Assembly: GCA_964608495.1 (NCBI GenBank)
Contig: CAZSOQ010000019.1
Span: 1 to 35,790 of the forward strand
Direction of reading: 5' to 3'
DNA: 35,790 nt
Origin: JAKORR01 sp964608495
GTDB lineage: Bacteria > Armatimonadota > Zipacnadia > Zipacnadales > FEN-943
Of the stretch, positions 21,564 through 28,771 are shown piece by piece. The stretch's first letter is position 1. The number at the start of each line of letters is the position of its first letter. A program made the position numbers and the translations under genes. The notes beneath the pieces are model-generated. The model was not told where the DNA came from, ran no database searches, and was given only the letters and a program-made list of their open reading frames with translations.

Positions 21564-22997
21564 TCAGTCCCGGCGAAAGCTGATGTCCCGTTGCTCCCCC
21601 CGGGTCGCCGGCTTGAGCGTCCAGCACTGCAGGCGGCTCATCGCGACGCCGTTGTCGTCCGCGAAGTCCGGCGGGAAGGCGGGCCAGGTGCTGATGCTCG
21701 CCCTCTCGGGCGCGTACCTGAGGCACGTCGGGTTGCCCCGGGCCAGGGGGATCCTGTCGGGCAGCTCCCCTTCCCGCGCGACCGCGAGCAGAGCCTGCGC
21801 CGTGGTCGCCAGGAAGTCGGCCGGCGCCATGGGCTCGTTGCCCACCCAGGCTTCGGCCGGAACGCGGCTCTCGAAGCCCAGGTAGTCCACCACGTCCTCC
21901 AGGACGTGGCCCAGCACCGCGGGCGTCAGGGCGCCCAGTCCCGCGGCTGTCTCGGCGAACCGCGGCGGACCGTCGTAGTACCGCACGGGCACGCTCCGCG
22001 GCAGGCACCCGTGGCGGAAGACGTGCGCCAGGGCCTCCGTAAGCACCCCGAAGCTCTCCGCCGCCGACACATACTGCCCGCGCAGGGGCTGGAAGGTAAT
22101 CTCCTCGGCGACGGCCTCCGCCAGCACCAGCACCTCGTCAAGCGGGAGATCGGTGCCCACCAGCCGGTCGCGGTACAGCTCGTGGAACTCCCCCGCCGTC
22201 ACGATGCGCGAGTCGGGAAGCCCCAGCACGTGCTCGACCAGTTGCCCGAAGTTGCTGTAGCCCCTCTCGATCTCGTCGGGCGGCTTGGGCTCCTGGCGGC
22301 GCAGAGCCCCCGGGAGCACCAGTCGCCCCTGCCGGAAGTTCTCGTCCCAGAACCCGCGCATGGCCCACTCGCACTCATGCGCCGAGATGTGCGCCATGCC
22401 GCCGCCCTGGGCCCGCAGGCGGTCGTAGATGGCCCCAAACTGCTCGCCAAACCGCTGTCCCGCGCCCTCTTCGCTCACCCCAAACCCCAGGTGCATCCAG
22501 TTCGGCCCGCTCGCCGGCAGCATCACCAGCCCCATGTAGTGCACGGGCGCCCCGCCGATGTCCGCGTAGCACGTCCACGCGTAGGTGGGTATGCCCCACT
22601 TCCTCAGGGCCGGGAAGGCGAAGGGCGTCGGTGTTCCATGTGTGTAAGTGCTCGCGCCGCGCCCGAAAGTCTCCTTCCACTCCTCGTACCCCTGCCGCTC
22701 GGCCCGCTCGAAGGCCCGCACCCCCTCGTCCCAGCTCATCGCCTGCGTGTACACGGGCACGGTCGGCGGGAAGCTGTGGTTGGTCATGTGGAAGCCCAAG
22801 TCCTGCGTCTTCAGGGCTTCTAGCACGTCCTCCCGCCCGTTGCGCCGCAGGCTCCTGATCTTCTCCGTGGTCACCTTGAACACGGCCCGACAGCCCCTGC
22901 GCCCACAGACCTCGGCCAGCCTCAGGGGCACCTCATCCGTCTCGGGGTTGACGCAATCCTCGGTGTGTACGGAGATAAGGGTGGTCACCTCAGGCAC
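21564..22997 (-). CDS. Polysaccharide-deacetylase-like protein with C-terminal repeats
   Basis: A 477-residue protein without signal peptide. The first ~200 residues resemble the NodB/polysaccharide deacetylase fold: TLISVHTEDCVNP (~5-17) carries the metal-binding Asp region, GFHMTNHSF (~64) the H-x3-H histidines, and further strands follow to ~200 (HISAHECEW). The typical TFDDG is modified to HTEDC, so the metal site is only partly canonical. The C-terminal ~200 residues hold two related segments (QYVSAAESFGVLTEALAHVF...GCLPRSVPV and EPMAPADFLATTAQALLAVA...GELPDRIPL). These recall pseudomurein-binding-like repeats, although that match is from pattern only. The GTG at 22997 has GGGAG nine bases upstream. 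A glycosyltransferase is divergently transcribed, suggesting a joint role in a surface polysaccharide. Confidence 0.82.
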   Translation of the reverse strand: MPEVTTLISVHTEDCVNPETDEVPLRLAEVCGRRGCRAVFKVTTEKIRSLRRNGREDVLEALKTQDLGFHMTNHSFPPTVPVYTQAMSWDEGVRAFERAERQGYEEWKETFGRGASTYTHGTPTPFAFPALRKWGIPTYAWTCYADIGGAPVHYMGLVMLPASGPNWMHLGFGVSEEGAGQRFGEQFGAIYDRLRAQGGGMAHISAHECEWAMRGFWDENFRQGRLVLPGALRRQEPKPPDEIERGYSNFGQLVEHVLGLPDSRIVTAGEFHELYRDRLVGTDLPLDEVLVLAEAVAEEITFQPLRGQYVSAAESFGVLTEALAHVFRHGCLPRSVPVRYYDGPPRFAETAAGLGALTPAVLGHVLEDVVDYLGFESRVPAEAWVGNEPMAPADFLATTAQALLAVAREGELPDRIPLARGNPTCLRYAPERASISTWPAFPPDFADDNGVAMSRLQCWTLKPATRGEQRDISFRRD

Positions 22998-23049
22998 GGC
23001 GATCAGCTCCCGGTGGCAGTCCGATGGCCGGCGGCTCGGCCTGCGCCCG

Positions 23050-23055
23050 ATTGTA
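23050..23055 (-). promoter_or_regulatory. -10-like TACAAT upstream of the deacetylase gene
   Basis: TACAAT read on the minus strand (ATTGTA on plus) lies 52 bases before the GTG at 22997. No good -35 is found at 16-19 bases, so confidence is low. Confidence 0.3.
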
Positions 23056-23167
23056 CCCACCCCGCGCCGAGGGCGAAAGGCGCCCCCACGCCATCGGCGA
23101 GCGCCCCCACAGCCGCGCGAGAGGACGGTTACCCAGTCGCCGGCTGGCCCCCAGCCGCCCCCGCGTG

Positions 23168-23173
23168 TACAAT
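23168..23173 (+). promoter_or_regulatory. -10-like TACAAT just upstream of the glycosyltransferase
   Basis: TACAAT at 23168-23173 ends ten bases before the ATG at 23184, and no ribosome site is present between. If used, the transcript would start a few bases before the start codon and be leaderless. The -35 region is poor. Confidence 0.35.
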
Positions 23174-23183
23174 CCCCAGACCC

Positions 23184-24308
23184 ATGCGCGTCAGCATCGT
23201 GCACGACTACCTCGTCCAGGGCATACGGGGCGCCGAGCGCGTCGTCCTCGAGATGCACGAGTGTCTCCCGGACGCGCCGATCCACACGCTCCTGTTCGAC
23301 CCGGACCGCATGGGCCCGCCCTGGCCCGATTTGGACGTGCGCCCGAGCTGGCTGCAGCGCCTGCCCGGCGCCCTGCGCCTCTACCGCAAGCTGTACCTGC
23401 TCATGCCGCTGGCGGTGGAGAGCATGAGTCTCGGGCCGTGCGACGTGGTCCTCTCCAGTTCCTCGGCGTGGGTGAAGAATATCCGCCCGCCCGGCGGAGC
23501 GCTGCACATCTGCTACTGCTACACGCCGGCGCGGTTCCTCTGGCACTGGAATCGCGAGTACGTGAGCAGCCTGGGCTTGCCCTTCCCGCTCAACTGGCTC
23601 GTCCGCCTCAGCCTGCTGCCCCTGCGCGGTTGGGACTGGCGGGGGTCGGGCCGGGTGCACGCCTTCATCGCCATCTCCCGCGCCGTCCAGCAGCGCATCC
23701 GCCGCTACTACAATCGCGAGTCGGCCGTCATCTACCCCCCGGTGGACACCGAGCGCTTCCGGCCGGACGCGTCGCCGCCCGGCGACTACTTCCTGGTCGT
23801 GAGCACCCTCAATCCCTACAAGCGGGTGGACCTGGCCGTCGAGGCCTGCAACCGGCTCGGTCTCCAGCTGAAGGTGGCGGGCGACGGGGCGCAGTTCGAG
23901 GAGCTGGCGAAGCTCGCGGGCCCGACGGTCGAGATGCTCGGGAAGGTCTCCGAGGAGGACCTGCCGGGCCTGTACGCGGGATGTCGGGCCTTTCTGATGC
24001 CCCAGGAGGAAGACTTCGGGATCGCGCCGCTGGAGGCGCAGGCCGCGGGACGCCCGGTGATAGCCTACGCGGCGGGCGGCGCGCTCGAGACGATCGTGGA
24101 TGGCGTGACGGGAGCCTACTTCGCCGAGCAGACGCCCGATTCGCTGTGCCGGGCGCTACGCGGCTTCGAGACCGCGGACCTGAGCCCCGCGGCCTGTCGA
24201 GATAATGCCCTGCGGTTCAGCAGGGAGCGCTTCGCGCGGGAGTTGCGCGCGACAGTGGCGGAGCTGGGTGAGCGATGGGCGAAGGGCGGGCGTGGGTACC
24301 TGATATGA
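23184..24308 (+). CDS. GT4-type glycosyltransferase
   Basis: A 374-residue GT-B glycosyltransferase. The N-terminal domain begins RVSIVHDYLVQGIRGAERVV, with the glycine-rich loop of GT4 enzymes. The donor-binding C-terminal domain carries VVSTLNPYKRVDLAVEA (~210-226), the LGKVSEEDLPGLYAGCRAFL segment and the E-x7-E motif in EEDFGIAPLEAQAAGRPVIAY (Glu pair near 276 and 284). It would move a sugar from a nucleotide donor onto a growing surface glycan at the cytoplasmic face of the membrane; sugar and acceptor are not readable. The ATG at 23184 is the family start and no Shine-Dalgarno precedes it. It is divergent from the deacetylase-like gene and ends 126 bases before rarA. Confidence 0.92.
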   Translation: MRVSIVHDYLVQGIRGAERVVLEMHECLPDAPIHTLLFDPDRMGPPWPDLDVRPSWLQRLPGALRLYRKLYLLMPLAVESMSLGPCDVVLSSSSAWVKNIRPPGGALHICYCYTPARFLWHWNREYVSSLGLPFPLNWLVRLSLLPLRGWDWRGSGRVHAFIAISRAVQQRIRRYYNRESAVIYPPVDTERFRPDASPPGDYFLVVSTLNPYKRVDLAVEACNRLGLQLKVAGDGAQFEELAKLAGPTVEMLGKVSEEDLPGLYAGCRAFLMPQEEDFGIAPLEAQAAGRPVIAYAAGGALETIVDGVTGAYFAEQTPDSLCRALRGFETADLSPAACRDNALRFSRERFARELRATVAELGERWAKGGRGYLI

Positions 24309-24434
24309 CGCGTGCGTGCCGCCGGGAAGACGAGGCGCTCGGGGCGGCCCGGCCCCAGGGGTCCCCCCACGGGACGGCCTGGGACAGAGGACCCGGTGCC
24401 GTCCCGGGCGAAGGCCCAGGCGGTGGTACTACCG

Positions 24435-25838
24435 ATGTCTGACCGCAAGTCTCGATCACCTGATGATCCCTACGGCCCGTCCGGGTCGCTGTTCGGCCAA
24501 GCCGCCGGCGACGACTACAAGCCGCTGGCGGCGCGGATGCGCCCGCGCGACCTCGACGAAGTGGTGGGGCAAGACGAGCTGGTGGGCCCCGGGGGCCCCT
24601 TGCGGCGGCTCATCGCCTCGGACCAGCTAGTGTCCATGATCCTGCAGGGGCCGCCCGGATCCGGCAAGAGCACCATCGCCCGGATCATCGCGACGCGCAC
24701 CAAGGCCCATTTCGAGCCGCTGTCGGCGGTGACCTCGGGCGTGGCGGACATCAAGCGCACGGCCCAGCAAGCCCGCGACCGGCGCGAACTGCACGGGCAG
24801 GGCACCGTGCTGTTCATGGACGAGCTTCACCGCCTCAACCGCGCCCAGCAGGACTACCTGCTGCCCTACGTCGAGGAAGGACTGTTCGTGCTGGTCGGCG
24901 CGACCACCGAGAACCCCTACTACACCCTCACGGGGCCCTTGCGCTCGCGCTGCAGGCTCTTCCTGCTGCAGCCGCTCTTGCCGGAGCACATGTTGGTGCT
25001 GCTGCGCCGGGCACTGGAGGACGCGGAGCGCGGTCTGGCCAAGCTCAGTCCCGAGGTCAGCGAGGAGCTGCTCGAGAGAATCGCCCGACACTCCGGGGGC
25101 GACGCGCGCGTGGGCCTGAGCCTCCTGGAGATGGCGGTGCTTCTGAGCCCGCCCGACGAGGCCGGGGTGCGGCGGGTGTCGGTCCAGGCGGTCGAGGAAG
25201 CGCTCAGACAGCCGATGATCGCCTACGACCGCGCCGCCGAGGAGCACTACGACGTCATCTCGGCCTACATCAAGAGCATCAGGGGCTCGGACCCCGACGC
25301 GGCGATCTACTGGCTGGCGAGGATGCTGGAGGGCGGCGAGGACCCGCGCTTCATCGCACGGCGCATGGTGATCGCCGCGGCCGAGGACCTGGGGCTGGCG
25401 GAGCCGCGGGCACTCATGCTGGCCGTGGCGGCCGCTCAGGCCGTCGAGCTCGTGGGCCTGCCCGAGTGCCAGATACCTCTGGCCGAGGCCACGATTCACC
25501 TGGCGTGCGCGCCCAAGAGCAACTCGGCCTGCGCTGCGATAGCGGCCGCGAGGAAGCACGTGCGCGAGCACGGGAGCGCACCCGTGCCGGCGCACCTGGC
25601 CGGGGGCATGAGGCCCGAGGATCGGCGCGATGAGTACCTTTACCCCCACGACTACCCGGGGGGGTGGGTGGCTCAGGACTACCTGCCGGAGAGCGTGAGG
25701 GGTAGACGATTCTGGGAGCCAAAGGATAACATGGCTGAGAGAAAAATGGCCGAGGAACTGGCGCGTCGCCGAGCCCAGCAGGCCAGGACACAAAGGCAAG
25801 GTGACACTGATGGCGATACACACGCGGCTGGTGGATGA
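24435..25838 (+). CDS. rarA: Replication-associated recombination protein A (AAA+ ATPase)
   Basis: RarA/MgsA is a clamp-loader-like AAA+ ATPase acting at stalled replication forks. The 467-residue protein shows LAARMRPRDLDEVVGQDELV (~29-48), Walker A GPPGSGKST (~73-81), Walker B VLFMDELHRL (~125), sensor 1 in VGATTENP (~156-163) and SRCRLFLLQPL. The C-terminal tetramer domain includes YDVISAYIKSIRGSDPDAA (~274) and the family ending YLYPHDYPGGWVAQDYLP. The ATG at 24435 is chosen since the upstream in-frame sequence is low-complexity Gly/Pro/Arg. The final ~25 residues (ARRRAQQARTQRQG) are a basic tail. The stop overlaps the anti-sigma antagonist gene by 29 bases, placing rarA at the head of a long operon. 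Confidence 0.95.
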   Translation: MSDRKSRSPDDPYGPSGSLFGQAAGDDYKPLAARMRPRDLDEVVGQDELVGPGGPLRRLIASDQLVSMILQGPPGSGKSTIARIIATRTKAHFEPLSAVTSGVADIKRTAQQARDRRELHGQGTVLFMDELHRLNRAQQDYLLPYVEEGLFVLVGATTENPYYTLTGPLRSRCRLFLLQPLLPEHMLVLLRRALEDAERGLAKLSPEVSEELLERIARHSGGDARVGLSLLEMAVLLSPPDEAGVRRVSVQAVEEALRQPMIAYDRAAEEHYDVISAYIKSIRGSDPDAAIYWLARMLEGGEDPRFIARRMVIAAAEDLGLAEPRALMLAVAAAQAVELVGLPECQIPLAEATIHLACAPKSNSACAAIAAARKHVREHGSAPVPAHLAGGMRPEDRRDEYLYPHDYPGGWVAQDYLPESVRGRRFWEPKDNMAERKMAEELARRRAQQARTQRQGDTDGDTHAAGG

Positions 25839-26199
25839 ATGGCTCGTCGTCGTGAAACTGGCCGGCGAGCTTGACGCCTACCTGGCGCCGGAAGTGCGCG
25901 AGCGCGTCGAGGAGGTACTGGGCAGCGGGGCGGCGTGGCTGCTGATGGACCTGACCGAGGTGGAATACATAGACAGCGTGGGGCTCGGGATCATGGTCGG
26001 CGCCGCCAAGCGAGCCAACGAGCGCGGCGGCGACCTCTCCATCGCCTGCGCTCGGCCCAACGTGCTCCGCGTCTTCGAGGTATCCGGCACCAGGGACCTG
26101 CTGAACGTCTTCCCCACGGTCGCCGAGGCCCGGGCCGTCCTCGAAGCCGGACGCGCCAGGGCAGCGACTTCCCAGGACGTTGAGGGAGGCGGAGCGTGA
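25810..26199 (+). CDS. STAS-domain anti-sigma factor antagonist (RsbV/SpoIIAA family)
   Basis: A 129-residue single STAS domain. LAGELDAYLAPEVRERV starts the family fold, and EVEYIDSVGLGIMVGAAKRA carries Ser56 after Asp55, the position phosphorylated by the partner kinase in B. subtilis RsbV/SpoIIAA. In its dephosphorylated form such a protein captures the anti-sigma kinase and frees the sigma factor. The ATG at 25810 has AAGGTG about eight bases upstream; the in-frame GTG at 25801 is less likely. A C-terminal 15-20 residue tail rich in Ala/Arg is extra. TGATG joins its stop to the kinase gene, so the three partners are made together. Confidence 0.94.
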   Translation: MAIHTRLVDEWLVVVKLAGELDAYLAPEVRERVEEVLGSGAAWLLMDLTEVEYIDSVGLGIMVGAAKRANERGGDLSIACARPNVLRVFEVSGTRDLLNVFPTVAEARAVLEAGRARAATSQDVEGGGA

Positions 26200-26636
26200 T
26201 GCCCGTCACTCACCTGGACGCTCTGCGGTTCGAGCTTCCCTGCGATCCGAAGTACCTGGTCGCCGTGCGACTGGCCGTGGCCGGCGCCGCGGCCCGTGCG
26301 GGGCTGACGGTCGAGGATATCCACGACCTCAAGGTGGCCGTGTGTGAGGCGTGCAACAACTGCATCGAGCACGCCTTCACCGAGGAGGAGAGAGCGTCGG
26401 GGGCCGCGCGGATGCGCATCACCGTGCTGGTGGGCGACGGCGAGGTACGCATCGAGGTGGAGGACAGCGGCCGTGGATTCGACCCCAAGCACGTGACGGC
26501 GGCGGTCGATTCGGACACTCCGCGCACCGAGGGGCTGGGGCTGTTCGTCATCAAGCAGATGACGGACCAGATGCACATCGAGAGCGCCCCCGGCAGTGGC
26601 ACAAAGATCAGCTTCGTCAAGCGCCAGTCGAGGTGA
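26199..26636 (+). CDS. Anti-sigma factor serine kinase (RsbW/SpoIIAB family)
   Basis: A 145-residue GHKL-fold protein. The N box is KVAVCEACNNCIEHAF (~46-61), with the Glu and Asn needed for ATP and magnesium. The G1 box is VEDSGRGFDP (~86-95) and the G2 box TEGLGLFVIKQM (~109-120), followed by GTKISF. It should bind and silence the sigma factor encoded next and phosphorylate the STAS protein encoded before it. The ATG at 26199 shares a base with the STAS stop and has GGGAGGCGGAG upstream. All three ATP-binding boxes are intact, so it is expected to be an active kinase. The input phosphatase (RsbU/RsbP/SpoIIE type) is not in the window. Confidence 0.94.
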   Translation: MPVTHLDALRFELPCDPKYLVAVRLAVAGAAARAGLTVEDIHDLKVAVCEACNNCIEHAFTEEERASGAARMRITVLVGDGEVRIEVEDSGRGFDPKHVTAAVDSDTPRTEGLGLFVIKQMTDQMHIESAPGSGTKISFVKRQSR

Positions 26637-26641
26637 ATTTC

Positions 26642-27406
26642 TTGCCCTCTCGGTGGGAGCATGTCAGCACCAACGAGCTCTTTCGCACGCTGAGGGAGAC
26701 CGACGACCCGCAGTTGAGGGCCGACCTGCGCGAACACCTCATCCAGCGGCATGAGGGCCTGGTCCGCCACGTGGTCAAGGACTACGTCTCCACCGGCGAG
26801 AGCTACGAGGACCTCTACGGCGTGGGGATGCTGGGGCTGGTCAATGCCGTGGACCGCTTCGACCCCGAGCGCGGCAATCGCTTCGCCACCTTCGCCGTGC
26901 CCACGATCCGCGGCGAGATACGCCGCTACTTCCGCGACAAGACCTGGGGCGTGCGCGTGCCCCGGCGCATCCAGGAGCTGAGCCTCAAGGCCCGCGACAC
27001 CCTCGAGCGGTTCACCCAGATGCACGGACGCGCCCCGACCTACGAGGAGCTGGCCAGGACGCTGGGGATCGCGGAGGAAGAGGCCATCGAGGCCGTCGAA
27101 GTGAGCCGCCAGTACGACCTCGCGAGCATTGAGCAGCCCCAGGTGGATGGCGAGGACCAGGTAATGGCGGAGTCCGAGCGAGTGGGAGAGGAGGACCCCA
27201 ACCTGGAGGCCCTCGCGGACCGCGACGCGCTCCGCCGCGCCCTCGAGAAGCTCCCCCCGCGCGAGCGCTCGGTGATAGTGCTCAGATACTTCGGCGGCCT
27301 CTCGCAGCAGGAAGTGGGCCGCCGCCTCCAGATAAGCCAGATGCACGTGTCGCGCCTCCAGCACCGGGCGCTGGACAAGCTCCGAACCCTACTCGGTGCC
27401 CGCTAG
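26642..27406 (+). CDS. Alternative sigma factor, SigB/SigF type
   Basis: A 254-residue group 3 sigma factor. Region 2 is clear: HEGLVRHVVKDYV, DLYGVGMLGLVNAVDRFDPE and FATFAVPTIRGEIRRYFRDK (~52-100). Region 3 includes VPRRIQEL and APTYEELARTLGI (~130). Region 4 ends LSQQEVGRRLQISQMHVSRL (~220-239), a helix-turn-helix for the -35. It would direct RNA polymerase to a stress or developmental regulon when released by the RsbW-like kinase. TTG at 26642 is preferred with GAGGTG six bases upstream. GTG at 26633 overlaps the kinase stop and is an alternative; the ATG at 26661 is out of frame. Nearby genes give no clue to the regulon. Confidence 0.95.
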   Translation: MPSRWEHVSTNELFRTLRETDDPQLRADLREHLIQRHEGLVRHVVKDYVSTGESYEDLYGVGMLGLVNAVDRFDPERGNRFATFAVPTIRGEIRRYFRDKTWGVRVPRRIQELSLKARDTLERFTQMHGRAPTYEELARTLGIAEEEAIEAVEVSRQYDLASIEQPQVDGEDQVMAESERVGEEDPNLEALADRDALRRALEKLPPRERSVIVLRYFGGLSQQEVGRRLQISQMHVSRLQHRALDKLRTLLGAR

Positions 27407-27427
27407 AGCACGCCCCGGAGGGCTCTG

Positions 27428-28771
27428 ATGTCTACCAGACAGTGGTGGCAAACCGTTAGTGCTGTGCTCGTGGGCGTCTGCGCCGCCGTCGTGCTCTGGC
27501 TCGTGCTGGACAGAATCTGGCCCGTCCTGGTCCTCTTCGGTGCCGGCATTGCCATCGCCCACCTGCTCGACCCCTACCTCGACGCTCTCCAGAGACGCGG
27601 CTGGACACGACTGCAGGCCGTCTGGTTCGTCTCCCTGCTGGGTGTCGTGGCCCTGGGCCTCCTCATGACCTGGCTCGTCCCCAGCCTCATCATCCAGGTC
27701 CAGTCCATGGCCAGGGCCTGGCCCACCTACACCGCCCGAGCCAACGACCTGTACGACAGCGCCAGGAACTGGGTCCTGCAGAGGGTGGACAGCGACGAGC
27801 TCGAGAAGCAGTACGCGGAGTACCTCGACCAGCAGTGGCGGGAGCTGCAGGCCTGGCTGGCCGAGAAGCTGCCGGCCCTGGTGCGCTGGGCCTCCGAGCA
27901 GGTGTTCAGGTGGCTAGGCTTTGGCCTGGTCCTGGCCATGCTGGTCATCATCAGCTTCCACTTCATGCTCGTGATTGACGACTTCCGCGCCGGGCTCCGG
28001 GGCATGATCCCCGCCGCCGCTGCCCCCCACGTGGCGACCTTCACCAGCCAGATCGGCTACCTGCTCGGCCAGTACCTGCGCGGCCTGGTCACCACAGCCG
28101 CCTGCGTGGGGGCCTTCACCGCCCTGGGCCTGGGGCTCCTGAGCCTCTACTTCGGCACCCGCTACTGGCTCCTCATAGGCTTCCTCGCCGGCGTCCTGTA
28201 CTTCGTGCCCTGGGTGGGCGGCGCCATCGCCCAGGTCGTGGCCGTCTTCTTCGGCTACACCACGGCGGGCGAGAGGGGAGTCTGGGCGGCTCTGGCCAGT
28301 TGGGCCGTCGTCGCCGCCATGAACCAGCTAGGCGATACTGTGCTGATGCCGCGCATTGTCGGCCGGCGGGTGGGCCTGCACCCGCTCGCCGTGCTCTTCG
28401 GCGTCCTCGCAGGCTACAACCTCTTCGGTGTCGCGGGCGTCATGGTGGCAACCCCGCTGATGGTCAGCGTCAAGATCATCCTCGCCCACTGGCTGCCCGT
28501 GAAGGGGGCGCCCCCCACCGAGCGCCGGCCGCGCGAGCCCCTCGCGCTTGACCTCGGCGCCGCGATGAGCAAAGCTTACGGTCTCTTGCGCGGCTGGGGA
28601 GGCCGCCTCGAGCGCGCCATGGGCCGCCCTGAGCGCGCCCAGACCAGGCCCGCCGAGGAGTCCGCGGATCCGGGTGCCGAACCGCCGCCCGAAGAGGAGC
28701 CGGAGCAACCCGAGCACCCGGCCGACCACCCGTCCCGAGGAAATGAGAGTGAGACCGATGGGCAAGTATGA
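27428..28771 (+). CDS. AI-2E family (PerM-like) transporter
   Basis: A 447-residue membrane protein of the AI-2E/PerM family. Helices are at ~7-45 (SAVLVGVCAAVVLWLVL; PVLVLFGAGIAIAHLLDPYL) and ~62-85. A soluble insert (~90-155, rich in Trp/Glu) follows, and then a C-terminal helix bundle with LGQYLRGLVTTAACVGAFTA, the family glycine-rich stretch YFVPWVGGAIAQVVAVF and VGLHPLAVLFGVLAGYNLFG. Members export or move small molecules or ions, and substrate cannot be inferred. The ~85-residue C-terminal tail is cytoplasmic and very rich in Glu, Pro and Arg (EEEPEQPEHP). GGAGGG precedes the ATG. It overlaps alaS by 14 bases; perM next to alaS is also the order in Bacillus. Confidence 0.93.
   Translation: MSTRQWWQTVSAVLVGVCAAVVLWLVLDRIWPVLVLFGAGIAIAHLLDPYLDALQRRGWTRLQAVWFVSLLGVVALGLLMTWLVPSLIIQVQSMARAWPTYTARANDLYDSARNWVLQRVDSDELEKQYAEYLDQQWRELQAWLAEKLPALVRWASEQVFRWLGFGLVLAMLVIISFHFMLVIDDFRAGLRGMIPAAAAPHVATFTSQIGYLLGQYLRGLVTTAACVGAFTALGLGLLSLYFGTRYWLLIGFLAGVLYFVPWVGGAIAQVVAVFFGYTTAGERGVWAALASWAVVAAMNQLGDTVLMPRIVGRRVGLHPLAVLFGVLAGYNLFGVAGVMVATPLMVSVKIILAHWLPVKGAPPTERRPREPLALDLGAAMSKAYGLLRGWGGRLERAMGRPERAQTRPAEESADPGAEPPPEEEPEQPEHPADHPSRGNESETDGQV

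Noticed and set aside
21564..23660. Longer start for the deacetylase-like protein, to 23660
   Set aside because: The added N-terminus runs through the divergent promoter region and the glycosyltransferase, and is low-complexity. GTG 22997 has a proper ribosome site.
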